From Kineococcus sp. TRM81007 (GTDB lineage Bacteria > Actinomycetota > Actinomycetes > Actinomycetales > Kineococcaceae), in the NCBI RefSeq assembly GCF_022669155.1, contig NZ_JALBVB010000055.1, forward strand, positions 172,133 through 213,452: a stretch of DNA of 41,320 bases, given 5' to 3'. Position numbers and translations under genes: made by a program. Shown one piece after another: positions 6,972-15,186 of the stretch; the first letter of the stretch is position 1; the number at the start of each line of letters is the position of its first letter. The notes under the pieces were generated by a model. The model was not told where the DNA came from. It saw nothing but the letters and a program-made list of their open reading frames with translations, and searched no databases.

Positions 6972-8060
6972 TCAGCTGCGCAGCTGCTGCACCGCGGGGC
7001 AGGTGAAGTTGTTGCGGGCCGCCAGACCCATCTCGTTCAGGTACGAGATGATCGCCCGGTAGGAGCCCAGGAAGGTCGTCTCGGTGTACGTGATGCCGTG
7101 CTCGGCGCAGAACTGCTTCACGAACGGCTGGGCCCGGCGCAGGTTGGGGCGCGGCATGCTGGGGAAGAGGTGGTGCTCCACCTGGAAGTTCAGCCCGCCC
7201 ATGATGAGGTCGACGAACCAGCCGCCGGAGATGTTGCGGGAGGTCAGGACCTGGCGGCGGATGTAGTCCACCTTCTTCTCGCGCGGGATGATCGGCATGC
7301 CCACGTGGTTGGGGGCGAAGGCCCCGCCCATGCAGAAGCCGAAGGCGGCCATGTGCACGCCGAAGAACGCCAGCGCCTTCCACGGCCCCATGAGCAGCAC
7401 CGCCGAGGACGCGTACACCACCCAGTGCGTCGCGATCAGCGAGGTGTCCACCCAGCGGCGCTTGGTGCGCTTGCCGGTCACCAGCGAGCGGGTGCTCTCG
7501 ATGTGCAGCACGAAGCCCTCGAAGGCCAGCAGCGGCACGAAGAACACGCCCTGGTGGCGGGTGAACCAGCGCAGCAGCCCGCGCCGGCTGGCGGCGGCCT
7601 CCTCGTGGAAGGAGATGACGCCCGACTCGATGTCGCCGTCGATCCCGCGCTGGTTGGGCGCCTGGTGGTGGCGGGTGTGCTTGCCCATCCACCAGCCGTA
7701 GCTCAGGCCCGCCACGAGGGCCGCGAAGACGTGCGAAGCCGTCTCGTTGTGGCGGTGCGTGGCGAAGATCTGCCGGTGCGCCGCGTCGTGGCCGAGGAAG
7801 GCGAACTGGGTGATGACGACCGCCAGGGCCACAGCCGGCAGCAGGACCAGCCAGGAGTCGCGCAGCAGGACCGTGGCTGTCGCCACGGCGCCGAAGGCGA
7901 CCGTGGTGGCGGCGATGCGCGTCCAGTAGGTCCCGCGCCGGCGGCGCATCAGACCCGCTTCCTGGACGAGCGCGGTGAGCTTGCCGTACGGGGTGCTGCT
8001 CCGGCGGGGGCCGGGTCCAGTGGTCGCCGCCGGCTTCGCGGCGGGTGTGCTGGTGCTCAT
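6972..8060 (-). CDS. Membrane fatty-acid desaturase (front-end / linoleoyl-CoA desaturase-like)
   Basis: 362 aa from ATG 8060, with GAGAGGA 6 nt upstream. The three histidine boxes of the integral-membrane desaturase/hydroxylase family are all present: HDAAH (91-95), HTRHH (128-132) and QVEHH (293-297), with four hydrophobic stretches between them. The glutamine-initiated third box is typical of delta-6-like acyl-lipid desaturases. It would insert a double bond into membrane acyl chains using a di-iron centre and an external electron donor. No cytochrome b5 domain is fused. It lies upstream of csp on the same strand. Both fit adaptation to low temperature, but a shared transcript is not shown. 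Confidence 0.93.
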   Translation of the reverse strand: MSTSTPAAKPAATTGPGPRRSSTPYGKLTALVQEAGLMRRRRGTYWTRIAATTVAFGAVATATVLLRDSWLVLLPAVALAVVITQFAFLGHDAAHRQIFATHRHNETASHVFAALVAGLSYGWWMGKHTRHHQAPNQRGIDGDIESGVISFHEEAAASRRGLLRWFTRHQGVFFVPLLAFEGFVLHIESTRSLVTGKRTKRRWVDTSLIATHWVVYASSAVLLMGPWKALAFFGVHMAAFGFCMGGAFAPNHVGMPIIPREKKVDYIRRQVLTSRNISGGWFVDLIMGGLNFQVEHHLFPSMPRPNLRRAQPFVKQFCAEHGITYTETTFLGSYRAIISYLNEMGLAARNNFTCPAVQQLRS

Positions 8061-8217
8061 TCGCGTCCTCTCGGGCACGGGCACCGGTGTCCGGGCCGCG
8101 CCAGGTGCTGCGGTGCGGTGCGCCCGGGGGAGGAAGCACAGCTGCGGACCCCTGCGTCTACCTGCAGCGTCCTCAACAAGTTCAACACGACCGCACCTCC
8201 GATCGTTCCCGGGCCCC

Positions 8218-8237
8218 GGGTTCCCGGGCTGGAACCC
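8218..8237 (-). terminator. Terminator of the LOV-phosphatase gene
   Basis: GGGTTCC-CGGGCT-GGAACCC is a perfect 7-bp stem with a 6-nt loop, 12 bp past the stop at 8250, next to further CCCGGG palindromes (8208-8220). The remaining 8061-8200 stretch probably carries the desaturase promoter; I see no confident -35/-10 pair in it. Confidence 0.6.
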
Positions 8238-8249
8238 CAGGGTGCCCGA

Positions 8250-10421
8250 TCACGGCCCGAGGCGCAGCGCGACGAAGGCGACGTCGTCGTCGGTGTCGCC
8301 CAGCCGCTGCAGGAGGTGGTCGCACAGCGCCTCGACGTCCGCGGGGGCGTCGGCGAGGGTGCGCGCCAGGCGCTCGAGACCGGTGGTCAGCTCCTCACCG
8401 CGACGCTCCACGAGCCCGTCCGTGTAGGCCAGGACCGTCGCCCCGGGCGCCAGCGCACGGCGCGCGCCGACGCGCGAGGTGGGCTGCACGCCCAGCATGA
8501 GCCCGTGGACGTCGTCGAGGGCCTCGACGTGCCCGTCCGGGTGCCGCACCAGCAGCGGGGGGTGCCCCGCGGTGGCGTGCTCCAGCACCCACCCGCCGTC
8601 CGCGGACGGGGTGGCGCGCGCGTACGCCAGCGTCGCCATGGTCGTCATGCCCAGGCCGTCGAGGAGGCGGTCCACGCGGTCCAGCACGGTCGCCGGGGCG
8701 GGGTTCGTGGTGTCCCACGCGCTGGCGCGCAGCAGGCCCCGCAGGTGACCCATGGCGGCGGCGGCCATCACGTCGTGCCCGACGACGTCGCCGACGGCCA
8801 GGCCGACGGCGGAGCCGGGCAGGTCGATGAGCTCGTAGAAGTCGCCGCCGACGCGGGCCCCGGACTCGCTGGCGCGGTAGCGCGCCGCCGCGCGCACGCC
8901 CGGGACGGAGGGCAGCTGCGGCAGGAGGCTGTTCTGCAGGGTGGCGGCGATGCGGTGCTGCTCCCCGTACAGGCGGGCGTTGTCGATGATGAGCCCGGCC
9001 CGGCGGCCGAGGTCGACGGCGACGTGCAGGTCGTCGTCGGTGTGCCGGGGGCGCCCGGGCCCGCGCACCAGGGCCAGGACGTCCTCGCTCGCCTGCCGGC
9101 GGGGCAGCGTCACCAGCAGCACGGAGGCGGCGCCGAGGGCGTCGCTGAGCTCGAGGACCGAGGAGTCGTTCACCCAGCTCTCGCGCTCGCGGCGGCGCGG
9201 CTCGCCGTCGTAGTCGCTGATGCGCCGCGCGTGCGCCCCGCCCAGCAGGGTGGAGCGCACCGGCCCCGGCGCGAAGGCGGCGCGCCAGCGCTGCACGTAG
9301 CGCTCCAGGTCGCCGGCGCGCGCGGGGTCGCGGTGCCGGGCGGTGACGCCGGCGACCGAGCCCCGCTCGTCGGTCGTCAGCAGGATCGCCCAGTCCGCCA
9401 GGGCGGGCACGGTCAGCTCCAGGAGGCGCTGCCGGCACTCGTCGACGTCCAGGGTCACGGCGAGCCGGCTGGTCGCCTCCGCCAGCACCTCCAGCCGGGC
9501 GCGGGACTCCTCGGCGTCACGGCGGGCGGCCTCGGCCTGGGCGCGGGCCGTCTCCGCGTCGGCGCGGGCGCGGCGCTCGGCGGCCAGCGCCTCGTCGCGC
9601 TCGGCGTCCGCGGCGACCCGGGGAGTGACGTCGGTCTGGATGCCGACGTAGTGGGTGAGCTCGCCGTCCGCCCCGTGGACGGGACTGAGCAGCAGCTGGT
9701 TCCAGAACGCGGTGCCGTCCTTGCGGTGGTTCAGCAGCGTCGCGGAGACCTCCTCACCGGCGGCGAGGGCGTCCCGCACGGCGGCGACCACCTCCCGGTC
9801 GGTGCCGGGGCCCTGCAGGAACCGGCAGTTGCGGCCGACGACCTCGTCCACCGCGTACCCGGTCATGGCGGTGAACGCCGGGTTCACCCACACCAGGGGC
9901 AGGTCGTCGGCGCGGGCGTCGGCCACGGTGAACGCCATGCCGGTCGCCAGGACCGCCCGGTCGCGCACCCGGACCTGCGCCTGGGCCTGGGCGGCGTCGG
10001 CGGCGGCGCGGGCCGCGGCGCGCCTGCTCAGCGGCAGGAGCACCACGATCGCGTGGCCGTCGAGGGCCGGGGCCCCGGTCGTGGGCAGCGCCACGACCCA
10101 CAGGGGCTCGCGGCGGCGGCCGAGCTCGCTGAGGCGGGCGGCGGAGACGGCCTGCCCGGCCACGGGCTGCGAGCGCGCCACGCGGGACAGCGGGTGCTCG
10201 GTGCCGGAGAGGGCGGCGCCGTCGAGGTCGCGCAGTTCCGCCGCGTCGGACCACTCGTCCAGCCCCACCGGCAGCGGGACGCCGGGGGCGAGCTGCTCGG
10301 CGACGGGGTTGGCGTGCACGACGGCGCGCGCGGTCAGGTCGACCACCAGGACGGCCGCGGGGGCGCCGCCGCTGACGAGCGAGAGGTCGGCCGCGGGGTC
10401 CACCGCCGGCTGCGCCGTCAC
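8250..10421 (-). CDS. LOV-GAF-PP2C (SpoIIE/RsbU-type) blue-light-sensing phosphatase
   Basis: 723 aa from GTG 10421, with GGAGGT 3 nt upstream. An N-terminal PAS-like region (about 10-140) precedes a LOV domain with the flavin-cysteine signature GRNCRFLQGPGTDRE (Cys at about 199). The typical NHRKDGTAFWNQLLLSPV and YVGIQTDVTPR strands follow. Next come a coiled linker rich in Ala, Glu and Arg, a GAF domain and a C-terminal PP2C domain (ARVGGDFYEL at about 525, AVGDVVGHD, TAGHPPLLV, LAYTDGLVERRGE). The family dephosphorylates anti-anti-sigma factors of partner-switching modules. By analogy, blue light would form the Cys-FMN adduct and change phosphatase activity. No anti-sigma kinase or STAS partner is nearby. 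Confidence 0.93.
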   Translation of the reverse strand: MTAQPAVDPAADLSLVSGGAPAAVLVVDLTARAVVHANPVAEQLAPGVPLPVGLDEWSDAAELRDLDGAALSGTEHPLSRVARSQPVAGQAVSAARLSELGRRREPLWVVALPTTGAPALDGHAIVVLLPLSRRAAARAAADAAQAQAQVRVRDRAVLATGMAFTVADARADDLPLVWVNPAFTAMTGYAVDEVVGRNCRFLQGPGTDREVVAAVRDALAAGEEVSATLLNHRKDGTAFWNQLLLSPVHGADGELTHYVGIQTDVTPRVAADAERDEALAAERRARADAETARAQAEAARRDAEESRARLEVLAEATSRLAVTLDVDECRQRLLELTVPALADWAILLTTDERGSVAGVTARHRDPARAGDLERYVQRWRAAFAPGPVRSTLLGGAHARRISDYDGEPRRRERESWVNDSSVLELSDALGAASVLLVTLPRRQASEDVLALVRGPGRPRHTDDDLHVAVDLGRRAGLIIDNARLYGEQHRIAATLQNSLLPQLPSVPGVRAAARYRASESGARVGGDFYELIDLPGSAVGLAVGDVVGHDVMAAAAMGHLRGLLRASAWDTTNPAPATVLDRVDRLLDGLGMTTMATLAYARATPSADGGWVLEHATAGHPPLLVRHPDGHVEALDDVHGLMLGVQPTSRVGARRALAPGATVLAYTDGLVERRGEELTTGLERLARTLADAPADVEALCDHLLQRLGDTDDDVAFVALRLGP

Positions 10422-10510
10422 CGCACCTCCCCGTCGCCCGTCGCGCGGGTCCGCGCGCTCGCGCACCAGCCTAGGGGCGGGCGGCCGGACGTGCTCCGGT
10501 GCGCCGGGCG

Positions 10511-11275
10511 TCAGCCGCAGTACTCGTACGTGTCGACGGTCACGCCCGTGCACGGCGTCCAGTAGAGGGTGCCGCCGGTGAAGTACTGCACGACGACCCC
10601 CGGGTAGTACACCTCGCTGGTGGTCGGGTAGCCCAGGCGCCCGCGCTCGTACCCCTGGGCGGCCCAGTGCGGGTAGAACGCGCCGCTGATCGCGTACGGC
10701 TCGTCCGAGGACGCCTGCTGGTAGATCGCTCCGTGCTGGAACCGCTGGAACGTCCCGCCGGCGGCGGCGGGGGCCGGTTCGGAGGCGGGGTAACCGAGGG
10801 GCCCCTGCTCCCAGCGCAGCGAGTCCCACAGCGTGTAGAAGCGGCCCCGCACCTGGTGGGCGCCGGTGGTGGGCGAGTAGTAGAGCGTCCCGCCCTCGTA
10901 CTGCTGCATGACGCCGCCGCGCAGCCCGGTCTCGTTGGACGCGGGGAAACCGAGCGGGCCGTTCTCCCAGCCCTGCGCGCCCCAGTAGCCGTAGAAGGCG
11001 CCGCCGACGGTGTGGGCGCCGGTGCCGGGGCTCCAGTAGATCGCCTGCCGGGTGAAGTCGTTGTACGCGCCCGTGCGCAGCGGGGTGGGCGTCTCGCTGT
11101 TCAGCGGCTCGCCCGGGGCCCCGCCCAGCCGCAGCCACTCCTGCTCGATGGCGCCGCCCACCCACTGGGGGCCGTTCGGGCCGGGGTACACGGCCGCCTG
11201 CGCCGCGGCCGGTGCCGCCAGCACCGCCAGCGCGGCGAGCGCCGCCGCGGCCTTCGTCCTGGTCCTCGTCCGCAC
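10511..11275 (-). CDS. Secreted LGFP-repeat protein
   Basis: 254 aa from GTG 11275, chosen because GGAGGG lies 9 nt upstream; GTG 11284 directly abuts that site. An Arg/Thr/Lys-rich N-terminus, an Ala/Leu core and AQA cleavage region form a Sec signal peptide. About four LGFP-type repeats of ~50 residues follow (GWENGPLGFPAS, RWEQGPLGYPAS, GYERGRLGYPTT), each with a YW- or YY-containing strand pair. LGFP repeats are thought to anchor proteins to the actinobacterial envelope. No enzymatic domain is attached. Two cysteines near the C-terminus (CTGVTVDTYEYC) could form a disulfide. Two larger proteins in the window use the same repeats. Confidence 0.85.
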   Translation of the reverse strand: MRTRTRTKAAAALAALAVLAAPAAAQAAVYPGPNGPQWVGGAIEQEWLRLGGAPGEPLNSETPTPLRTGAYNDFTRQAIYWSPGTGAHTVGGAFYGYWGAQGWENGPLGFPASNETGLRGGVMQQYEGGTLYYSPTTGAHQVRGRFYTLWDSLRWEQGPLGYPASEPAPAAAGGTFQRFQHGAIYQQASSDEPYAISGAFYPHWAAQGYERGRLGYPTTSEVYYPGVVVQYFTGGTLYWTPCTGVTVDTYEYCG

Positions 11276-11510
11276 AGTCCTCACCCCTCCTCCGGCGGCC
11301 CACGCCGCCCGCCGGGTGGCACCTTACGACCCGGGGCCCACCGTTCCCCCGGAAGGACGAAGGTCGTCACTGAGCAGGCAGAGGCATTCACTCTCAGTAC
11401 CGACGTGGGGAAGGCATGTCCGGGACACAGGTTCTCCACGACGGCGCCGTGTTCCTTGGTCCCAGCGACGGCCCCGGCCCGGGGCCGCACGGAACCTCTG
11501 GACGGGAACC

Positions 11511-13322
11511 TTGCCGAAGAACCAGGGCGCCTCCGCCGAGTACGACTACGCCACCCACGCGCGACTCGCCGGCCCGCTGCGAGAACCACCACCGGGGCCC
11601 TACACGGTCCAGTACGAGCGCCTCCTGCGGCGCGACGGGCGGCGCCTGCCCGCCGCCGTGCTGCTCACCCTGGCCCTGCTGTTCCAGGTGACCTTCCTCG
11701 TCTGGGTGCTGCTGCCGTCGCACTGGCCGACGGACGACGGTTCCTGGCTGTACCGGCTCGGCGTGGCGCTGGTCGGCTGCGTGGGCGTCGTGGAACTGCT
11801 GCGGCTCGTCAACGTGGTCATGCTGGTGCGCACCACCGCCGCCCTCACCGACCCCGTCCCGGTCCGGCCGGAACCCGGCCACCGCGTCGCGTTCCTCACC
11901 ACGATCGTACCGGGCAAGGAACCCGTCGAGATGGCCGAGGAGACGCTGCTCGCCGCCAAGCGCATCCGCTACGACGGCCCGGTGGACGTCTGGCTGCTCG
12001 ACGAGGGCGACGACCCCGAGGTCCGGGCGATGTGCGAGCGCATCGGCGTCAGGCACTTCACCCGCCACGGGGTTCCCGCCTGGAACCAGGAGTCCGGCCG
12101 GCACCGCCGCAAGACCAAGCACGGCAACTACAACGCATGGTTCGACGCGCACGGTCACGACTACGACTACTGGATCTCGGTCGACACCGACCACGTCCCG
12201 CACCCCGACTTCGCCGAGCGCCTCCTGGGGTACTTCCGCGATCCGGACGTCGCGTTCGTCGTCGGCCCGCAGGTGTACGGGCAGAACTACGACAACTTCG
12301 TCACCAAGGCGAGCGAGTCCCAGCAGTACCTGTTCCACGGGGTGCTCCAGCGCTCCGCGAACCGGTGGGGGGTGCCGATGTTCGTCGGCACCAACAACGC
12401 GGTGCGCCTGTCGGCGCTGCGCGAGATCGGCGGCCTGGCCGACTCCATCACGGAGGACGCCGCCACCTCGCTGGTGTGGCACACCAGCCGCAACCGGCGC
12501 ACCGGCCGGCGCTGGAAGTCCGTGTACACCCCCGACGTGCTGTCGGTGGGCGAGGGCCCGGCGAACTGGTCGGACTACTTCACCCAGCAGAACCGCTGGT
12601 CGCGCGGCACCGACGAGGTGATGGTCCGCACGTACTGGAAGTACGCCCTGAAGCTGGGCTGGAAGCGCGCGCTGCACTACTTCCTGCTGATGTCGTACTA
12701 CCCCAGCGCGGCCATCACCTGGGTGCTCGGCGTCTTCAGCCTGAGCACCTACCTGCTCACCGGTGCCAGCGGCGTGCAGGTCGCGGCGAGCACGTGGCTG
12801 GTGCTGTACGCCAACGCCGCCGTCATGCAGGCCGGCCTGTACTTCTGGAACCGCCGCTACAACGTGAGCCCGCACGAGGAGAGGGCCAGCACGGGCGCGC
12901 TGGGGATGCTGGTGTCGATCTTCTGCGCCCCCATGTACGTCGTCGCGCTCGTCGACGCGATCCGCAACCGCACGGTCCCCTTCGCGGTCACCCCGAAGGG
13001 CTCGGAGTCCCTCGGCGACCGCTGGGTCGTGTTCCGCCAGCACGTCCTCTGGGGGTTGCTGCTGCTGGGCTGCCTGGTCGCCTCCTTCCCGCTGCACCAC
13101 GACTACCCGGCGCTGCGGCTGTGGACGCTGCTGGACGTGGCGGTCTGCTTCGCGCCGATCGTGATCTGGAAGGTCACCACCAGGTGGCGCCGCCGCACGG
13201 CCGCCCGGGCCGTCGCACCGGCCGCGGCCCTGCCGGCGCAGCAGCGCACGCTGACCGCGCCGAGCACCGTCGTCGTCCTGCCCGGCACCCGCGCCGCCGA
13301 TCGCGTGGGGGTGGACCGGTGA
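11511..13322 (+). CDS. Cellulose-synthase-like family 2 glycosyltransferase (membrane)
   Basis: 603 aa from TTG 11511, preceded by GGACGGG; no ATG or GTG is available before the first membrane helix, so the start is provisional. Two N-terminal membrane helices lead to a processive GT-A domain with the full D, DxD, D, QxxRW set: VWLLDEGDD (D164), SVDTDH (D225/D227), ITEDAA (D316) and QQNRW (359-363), plus KHGNYNAW. At least five C-terminal membrane segments follow. The protein would polymerise a beta-linked glycan from a nucleotide sugar and extrude it. Its C-terminal tail shows no PilZ domain, so direct c-di-GMP activation as in BcsA is not evident. It overlaps a 37-aa gene that in turn overlaps a GH6 glucanase, suggesting a cellulose-like product. 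Confidence 0.88.
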   Translation: MPKNQGASAEYDYATHARLAGPLREPPPGPYTVQYERLLRRDGRRLPAAVLLTLALLFQVTFLVWVLLPSHWPTDDGSWLYRLGVALVGCVGVVELLRLVNVVMLVRTTAALTDPVPVRPEPGHRVAFLTTIVPGKEPVEMAEETLLAAKRIRYDGPVDVWLLDEGDDPEVRAMCERIGVRHFTRHGVPAWNQESGRHRRKTKHGNYNAWFDAHGHDYDYWISVDTDHVPHPDFAERLLGYFRDPDVAFVVGPQVYGQNYDNFVTKASESQQYLFHGVLQRSANRWGVPMFVGTNNAVRLSALREIGGLADSITEDAATSLVWHTSRNRRTGRRWKSVYTPDVLSVGEGPANWSDYFTQQNRWSRGTDEVMVRTYWKYALKLGWKRALHYFLLMSYYPSAAITWVLGVFSLSTYLLTGASGVQVAASTWLVLYANAAVMQAGLYFWNRRYNVSPHEERASTGALGMLVSIFCAPMYVVALVDAIRNRTVPFAVTPKGSESLGDRWVVFRQHVLWGLLLLGCLVASFPLHHDYPALRLWTLLDVAVCFAPIVIWKVTTRWRRRTAARAVAPAAALPAQQRTLTAPSTVVVLPGTRAADRVGVDR

Positions 13323-13432
13323 ACCGCACGACGCTGCTGAGGCTGCGCAACGCGCTGCTCATCGGCTCCGCCGGGGCGGTCCTCCTGGCGGTGGACGCGT
13401 ACGGGGTGACGGCGTGGCTGCAGGCCTCGTGA
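13319..13432 (+). CDS. 37-aa single-span membrane peptide in the GT2-GH6 operon
   Basis: A tiny frame starts at GTG 13319 inside the GT2 stop (GTGA overlap) and ends at TGA 13432, itself overlapping the next GTG (13429). The product has a short basic N-terminus (NRTTLLRLRN) and one hydrophobic helix (ALLIGSAGAVLLAVDAYGV). No family was recognised. Its double 4-bp overlap argues that it is translated as a coupled intermediate gene. It could be a small accessory subunit of the synthase. The alternative is that it is only a spacer reading frame. Confidence 0.6.
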   Translation: MNRTTLLRLRNALLIGSAGAVLLAVDAYGVTAWLQAS

Positions 13433-14445
13433 GGCGTCAGGTGCTCGCAGCGCTCGCGGTGGGGGCCCTGACCGCCTGCTCCGGCACTGCCGGCAGCACC
13501 TCGAGCGCCGGCGCCGCCACCACCACGGCCGACGCCACCACCGCCGCGAACCCCCTCGAGGGGATGGAGTTCCACGTCCTGCCGGACTCGCCGGCGGCGG
13601 TGCAGGTGGCGGAGTGGACGGCGGCGGGGAACACCGCCGATGCCGAGCAGCTGGCCGTGGTGGCCGAGGCCCCGGTGGCGACGTGGTTCTCCGGCCAGCA
13701 GGCCGACCCGGCGGCCAGCGCGCAGGAGCTGACCACGGCGGCGCAGACCGCCGGCCGGGTGCCCGTGATCGTGGCGTACAACATCCCCGGGCGGGACGCC
13801 GACCACTACTCCTCCGGTGGCGCCGCCGACGCCGACGCCTACGCGGCGTGGGTCGCCGAGGTCGCCGCGGGCATCGGCGACCGGCCCGCGGTGGTGGTGG
13901 TGGAGCCGGACGCGATCGCCCAGGTGGTCTCCGGCGCCGCGACGGACGTGGACGCCGCCGAGCGGTACGCCGCGCTCGCCTCGGCGGTCGGGACGTTCGC
14001 GGCGCTGCCGTCCACGGCCGTGTACCTGGACGCCGGGAACTCCGACTGGGTGAGCGACCTGGACGCCCTGTCCGGCGCCCTGTGGGCGTCCGGCATCGAC
14101 GACGCCGACGGGTTCGCCCTGAACGTGTCGAACTTCCAGACGACGGAGGACTCCCTGGCGTACGGCGAGGAGCTGTCCGCGCACCTGGACGGGGCGCGCT
14201 TCGTCGTCGACACCAGCCGCAACGGTGCCGGGGCGACGTCCCGGGAGGACGACCCCGAGGCCTGGTGCAACCCGCCCACGGCGCGCATCGGGGTCACCCC
14301 CACCACGGCGACCGGCAGCGACCTGGCCGACGCCTACCTGTGGGTGAAGGAACCCGGGACGTCCGACGGCGACTGCCGCGACGGCGCCCCGGCCGCCGGC
14401 ACCTGGTGGCCGCAGTACGCCCTCGTGCTCACCTCCGGCACCTGA
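13429..14445 (+). CDS. GH6 endoglucanase-like lipoprotein
   Basis: 338 aa. The GTG at 13429 overlaps the preceding stop by four bases. VRRQVLAALAVGALTAC is a lipoprotein signal with LTAC lipobox (Cys17), followed by a Ser/Thr/Ala linker. The rest is glycoside hydrolase family 6: LEGMEFHVLPDS, PVIVAYNIPGRD, VVVEPDAIA (putative catalytic acid D161), VYLDAGNSDW, ALNVSNFQ, VDTSRNG (D261), WCNPP and LWVKEPGTSDGDC. The family cleaves beta-1,4-glucans with inversion. It is tethered outside the cell and encoded with the membrane glycan synthase, so it is probably the counterpart of BcsZ-like glucanases that trim or release nascent polymer. Use as a scavenging cellulase is less likely without a carbohydrate-binding module. 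Confidence 0.92.
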   Translation: MRRQVLAALAVGALTACSGTAGSTSSAGAATTTADATTAANPLEGMEFHVLPDSPAAVQVAEWTAAGNTADAEQLAVVAEAPVATWFSGQQADPAASAQELTTAAQTAGRVPVIVAYNIPGRDADHYSSGGAADADAYAAWVAEVAAGIGDRPAVVVVEPDAIAQVVSGAATDVDAAERYAALASAVGTFAALPSTAVYLDAGNSDWVSDLDALSGALWASGIDDADGFALNVSNFQTTEDSLAYGEELSAHLDGARFVVDTSRNGAGATSREDDPEAWCNPPTARIGVTPTTATGSDLADAYLWVKEPGTSDGDCRDGAPAAGTWWPQYALVLTSGT

Positions 14446-14500
14446 CCGAACCACACCTGACCGAACCACACCCGACCGAACCACACCCGACCGAACCACA
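14441..14500. repeat. Four tandem 15-bp repeats
   Basis: Units of CCYGACCGAACCACA start at 14441, 14456, 14471 and 14486; the last two differ from the first two by one base. The GH6 stop codon lies in the first unit and the array ends 30 bp before the next start. Confidence 0.95.
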
Positions 14501-14529
14501 CCGATCCCCACCCCCGAGGAGCAGCAACC

Positions 14530-15153
14530 GTGTCCACCACCCCGCGCAGCGTCCTGGCCGTCGGCTCCCACCCCGACGACATCGAGCTCGGCTGCGGCGG
14601 CACCCTCGCCCGCCACACCGCCTCCGGCGACCGCGTCACCATGCTCGTCGTCACCCACGGGCAGTCCGGTCCCGGCGACGTCCTCGGCCGCACCCGCGAG
14701 CAGGAGGACGCCGCGGCCACCCTCGGCGCGGACCTGGTGTGGGGCGGCCTGCGCGACGGCGAGGTGTCCAACCACGAGCTGGAACTGGTGCACCTCATCG
14801 AGTCGGCCATCCGCGACGTGGCCGCCGACGTCGTCTACACGCACGGCGTGGACGACACCCACCAGGACCACCGCGCCGTCGCCCTGGCGACGCTGGGCGC
14901 GGCCCGGCACTGCCGGCAGGTCCTCACCTACGAGTCGCCCAGCAGCTTCGGCTTCCGCCCGCACCTGTTCGTGGACATCACCGCGGCGCTGGACAAGAAG
15001 ACCGCCGCGCTGGGGTGCCACCGCAGCCAGGTGGCCGACTCGCGGATGGTGGACCTGGAGGTCGTGCGCAGCCAGGCCGGCTACCGGGGGTTCCAGTCCC
15101 GGGTGGGGTGCGCGGAGGGGTTCGTGCCGCACCGCCTGGTGCTGGAGGTCTGA
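14530..15153 (+). CDS. PIG-L/LmbE-family deacetylase
   Basis: 207 aa from GTG 14530 with GAGGAG 8 nt upstream. The zinc-binding motif (SHPDDIELGCGGT) lies at about 13-25 and the distal HxxH motif reads THQDHRAV. It ends in FVPHRLVLEV, typical of the family. Members remove N-acyl groups, usually N-acetyl from glucosamine derivatives such as mycothiol precursors or nucleotide-sugar-linked metabolites. The substrate is not evident from the sequence. No signal peptide is seen, so it should be cytosolic. It follows the GH6 gene after an 84-bp gap containing the 15-bp repeats and is convergent with the peptide transporter gene. Confidence 0.9.
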   Translation: MSTTPRSVLAVGSHPDDIELGCGGTLARHTASGDRVTMLVVTHGQSGPGDVLGRTREQEDAAATLGADLVWGGLRDGEVSNHELELVHLIESAIRDVAADVVYTHGVDDTHQDHRAVALATLGAARHCRQVLTYESPSSFGFRPHLFVDITAALDKKTAALGCHRSQVADSRMVDLEVVRSQAGYRGFQSRVGCAEGFVPHRLVLEV

Positions 15154-15162
15154 CCCCGGTGT

Positions 15163-15177
15163 CGGGCGGGGTGCCCG
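15163..15177. terminator. Small hairpin between convergent genes
   Basis: CGGGC-GGGGT-GCCCG, a 5-bp stem with a 5-nt loop, sits in the 33-bp gap between the stops of the PIG-L and POT genes. There is no U-tract. Confidence 0.35.
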
Positions 15178-15186
15178 GCCGTGCGG

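Noticed and set aside
7098-10565. A 1155-codon open frame on the plus strand opposite the desaturase and LOV-phosphatase genes
   Set aside because: No recognisable domain and compositionally a shadow; the opposite strand has intact histidine boxes, LOV and PP2C motifs.
10422-11303. Extension of the LOV-phosphatase frame to a 1017-aa protein
   Set aside because: The extra N-terminus is Arg/Pro/Gly-rich shadow of the LGFP gene; GGAGGT and GTG at 10421 mark the real start.
13100-13322. PilZ c-di-GMP-binding domain at the C-terminus of the GT2
   Set aside because: The tail after the last membrane helix is a short Ala/Arg/Thr-rich stretch with no RxxxR or D/NxSxxG motif.
14441-14500. 15-bp repeats considered as a CRISPR-like array
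   Set aside because: Units are contiguous without spacers, too short, and no cas gene is present.
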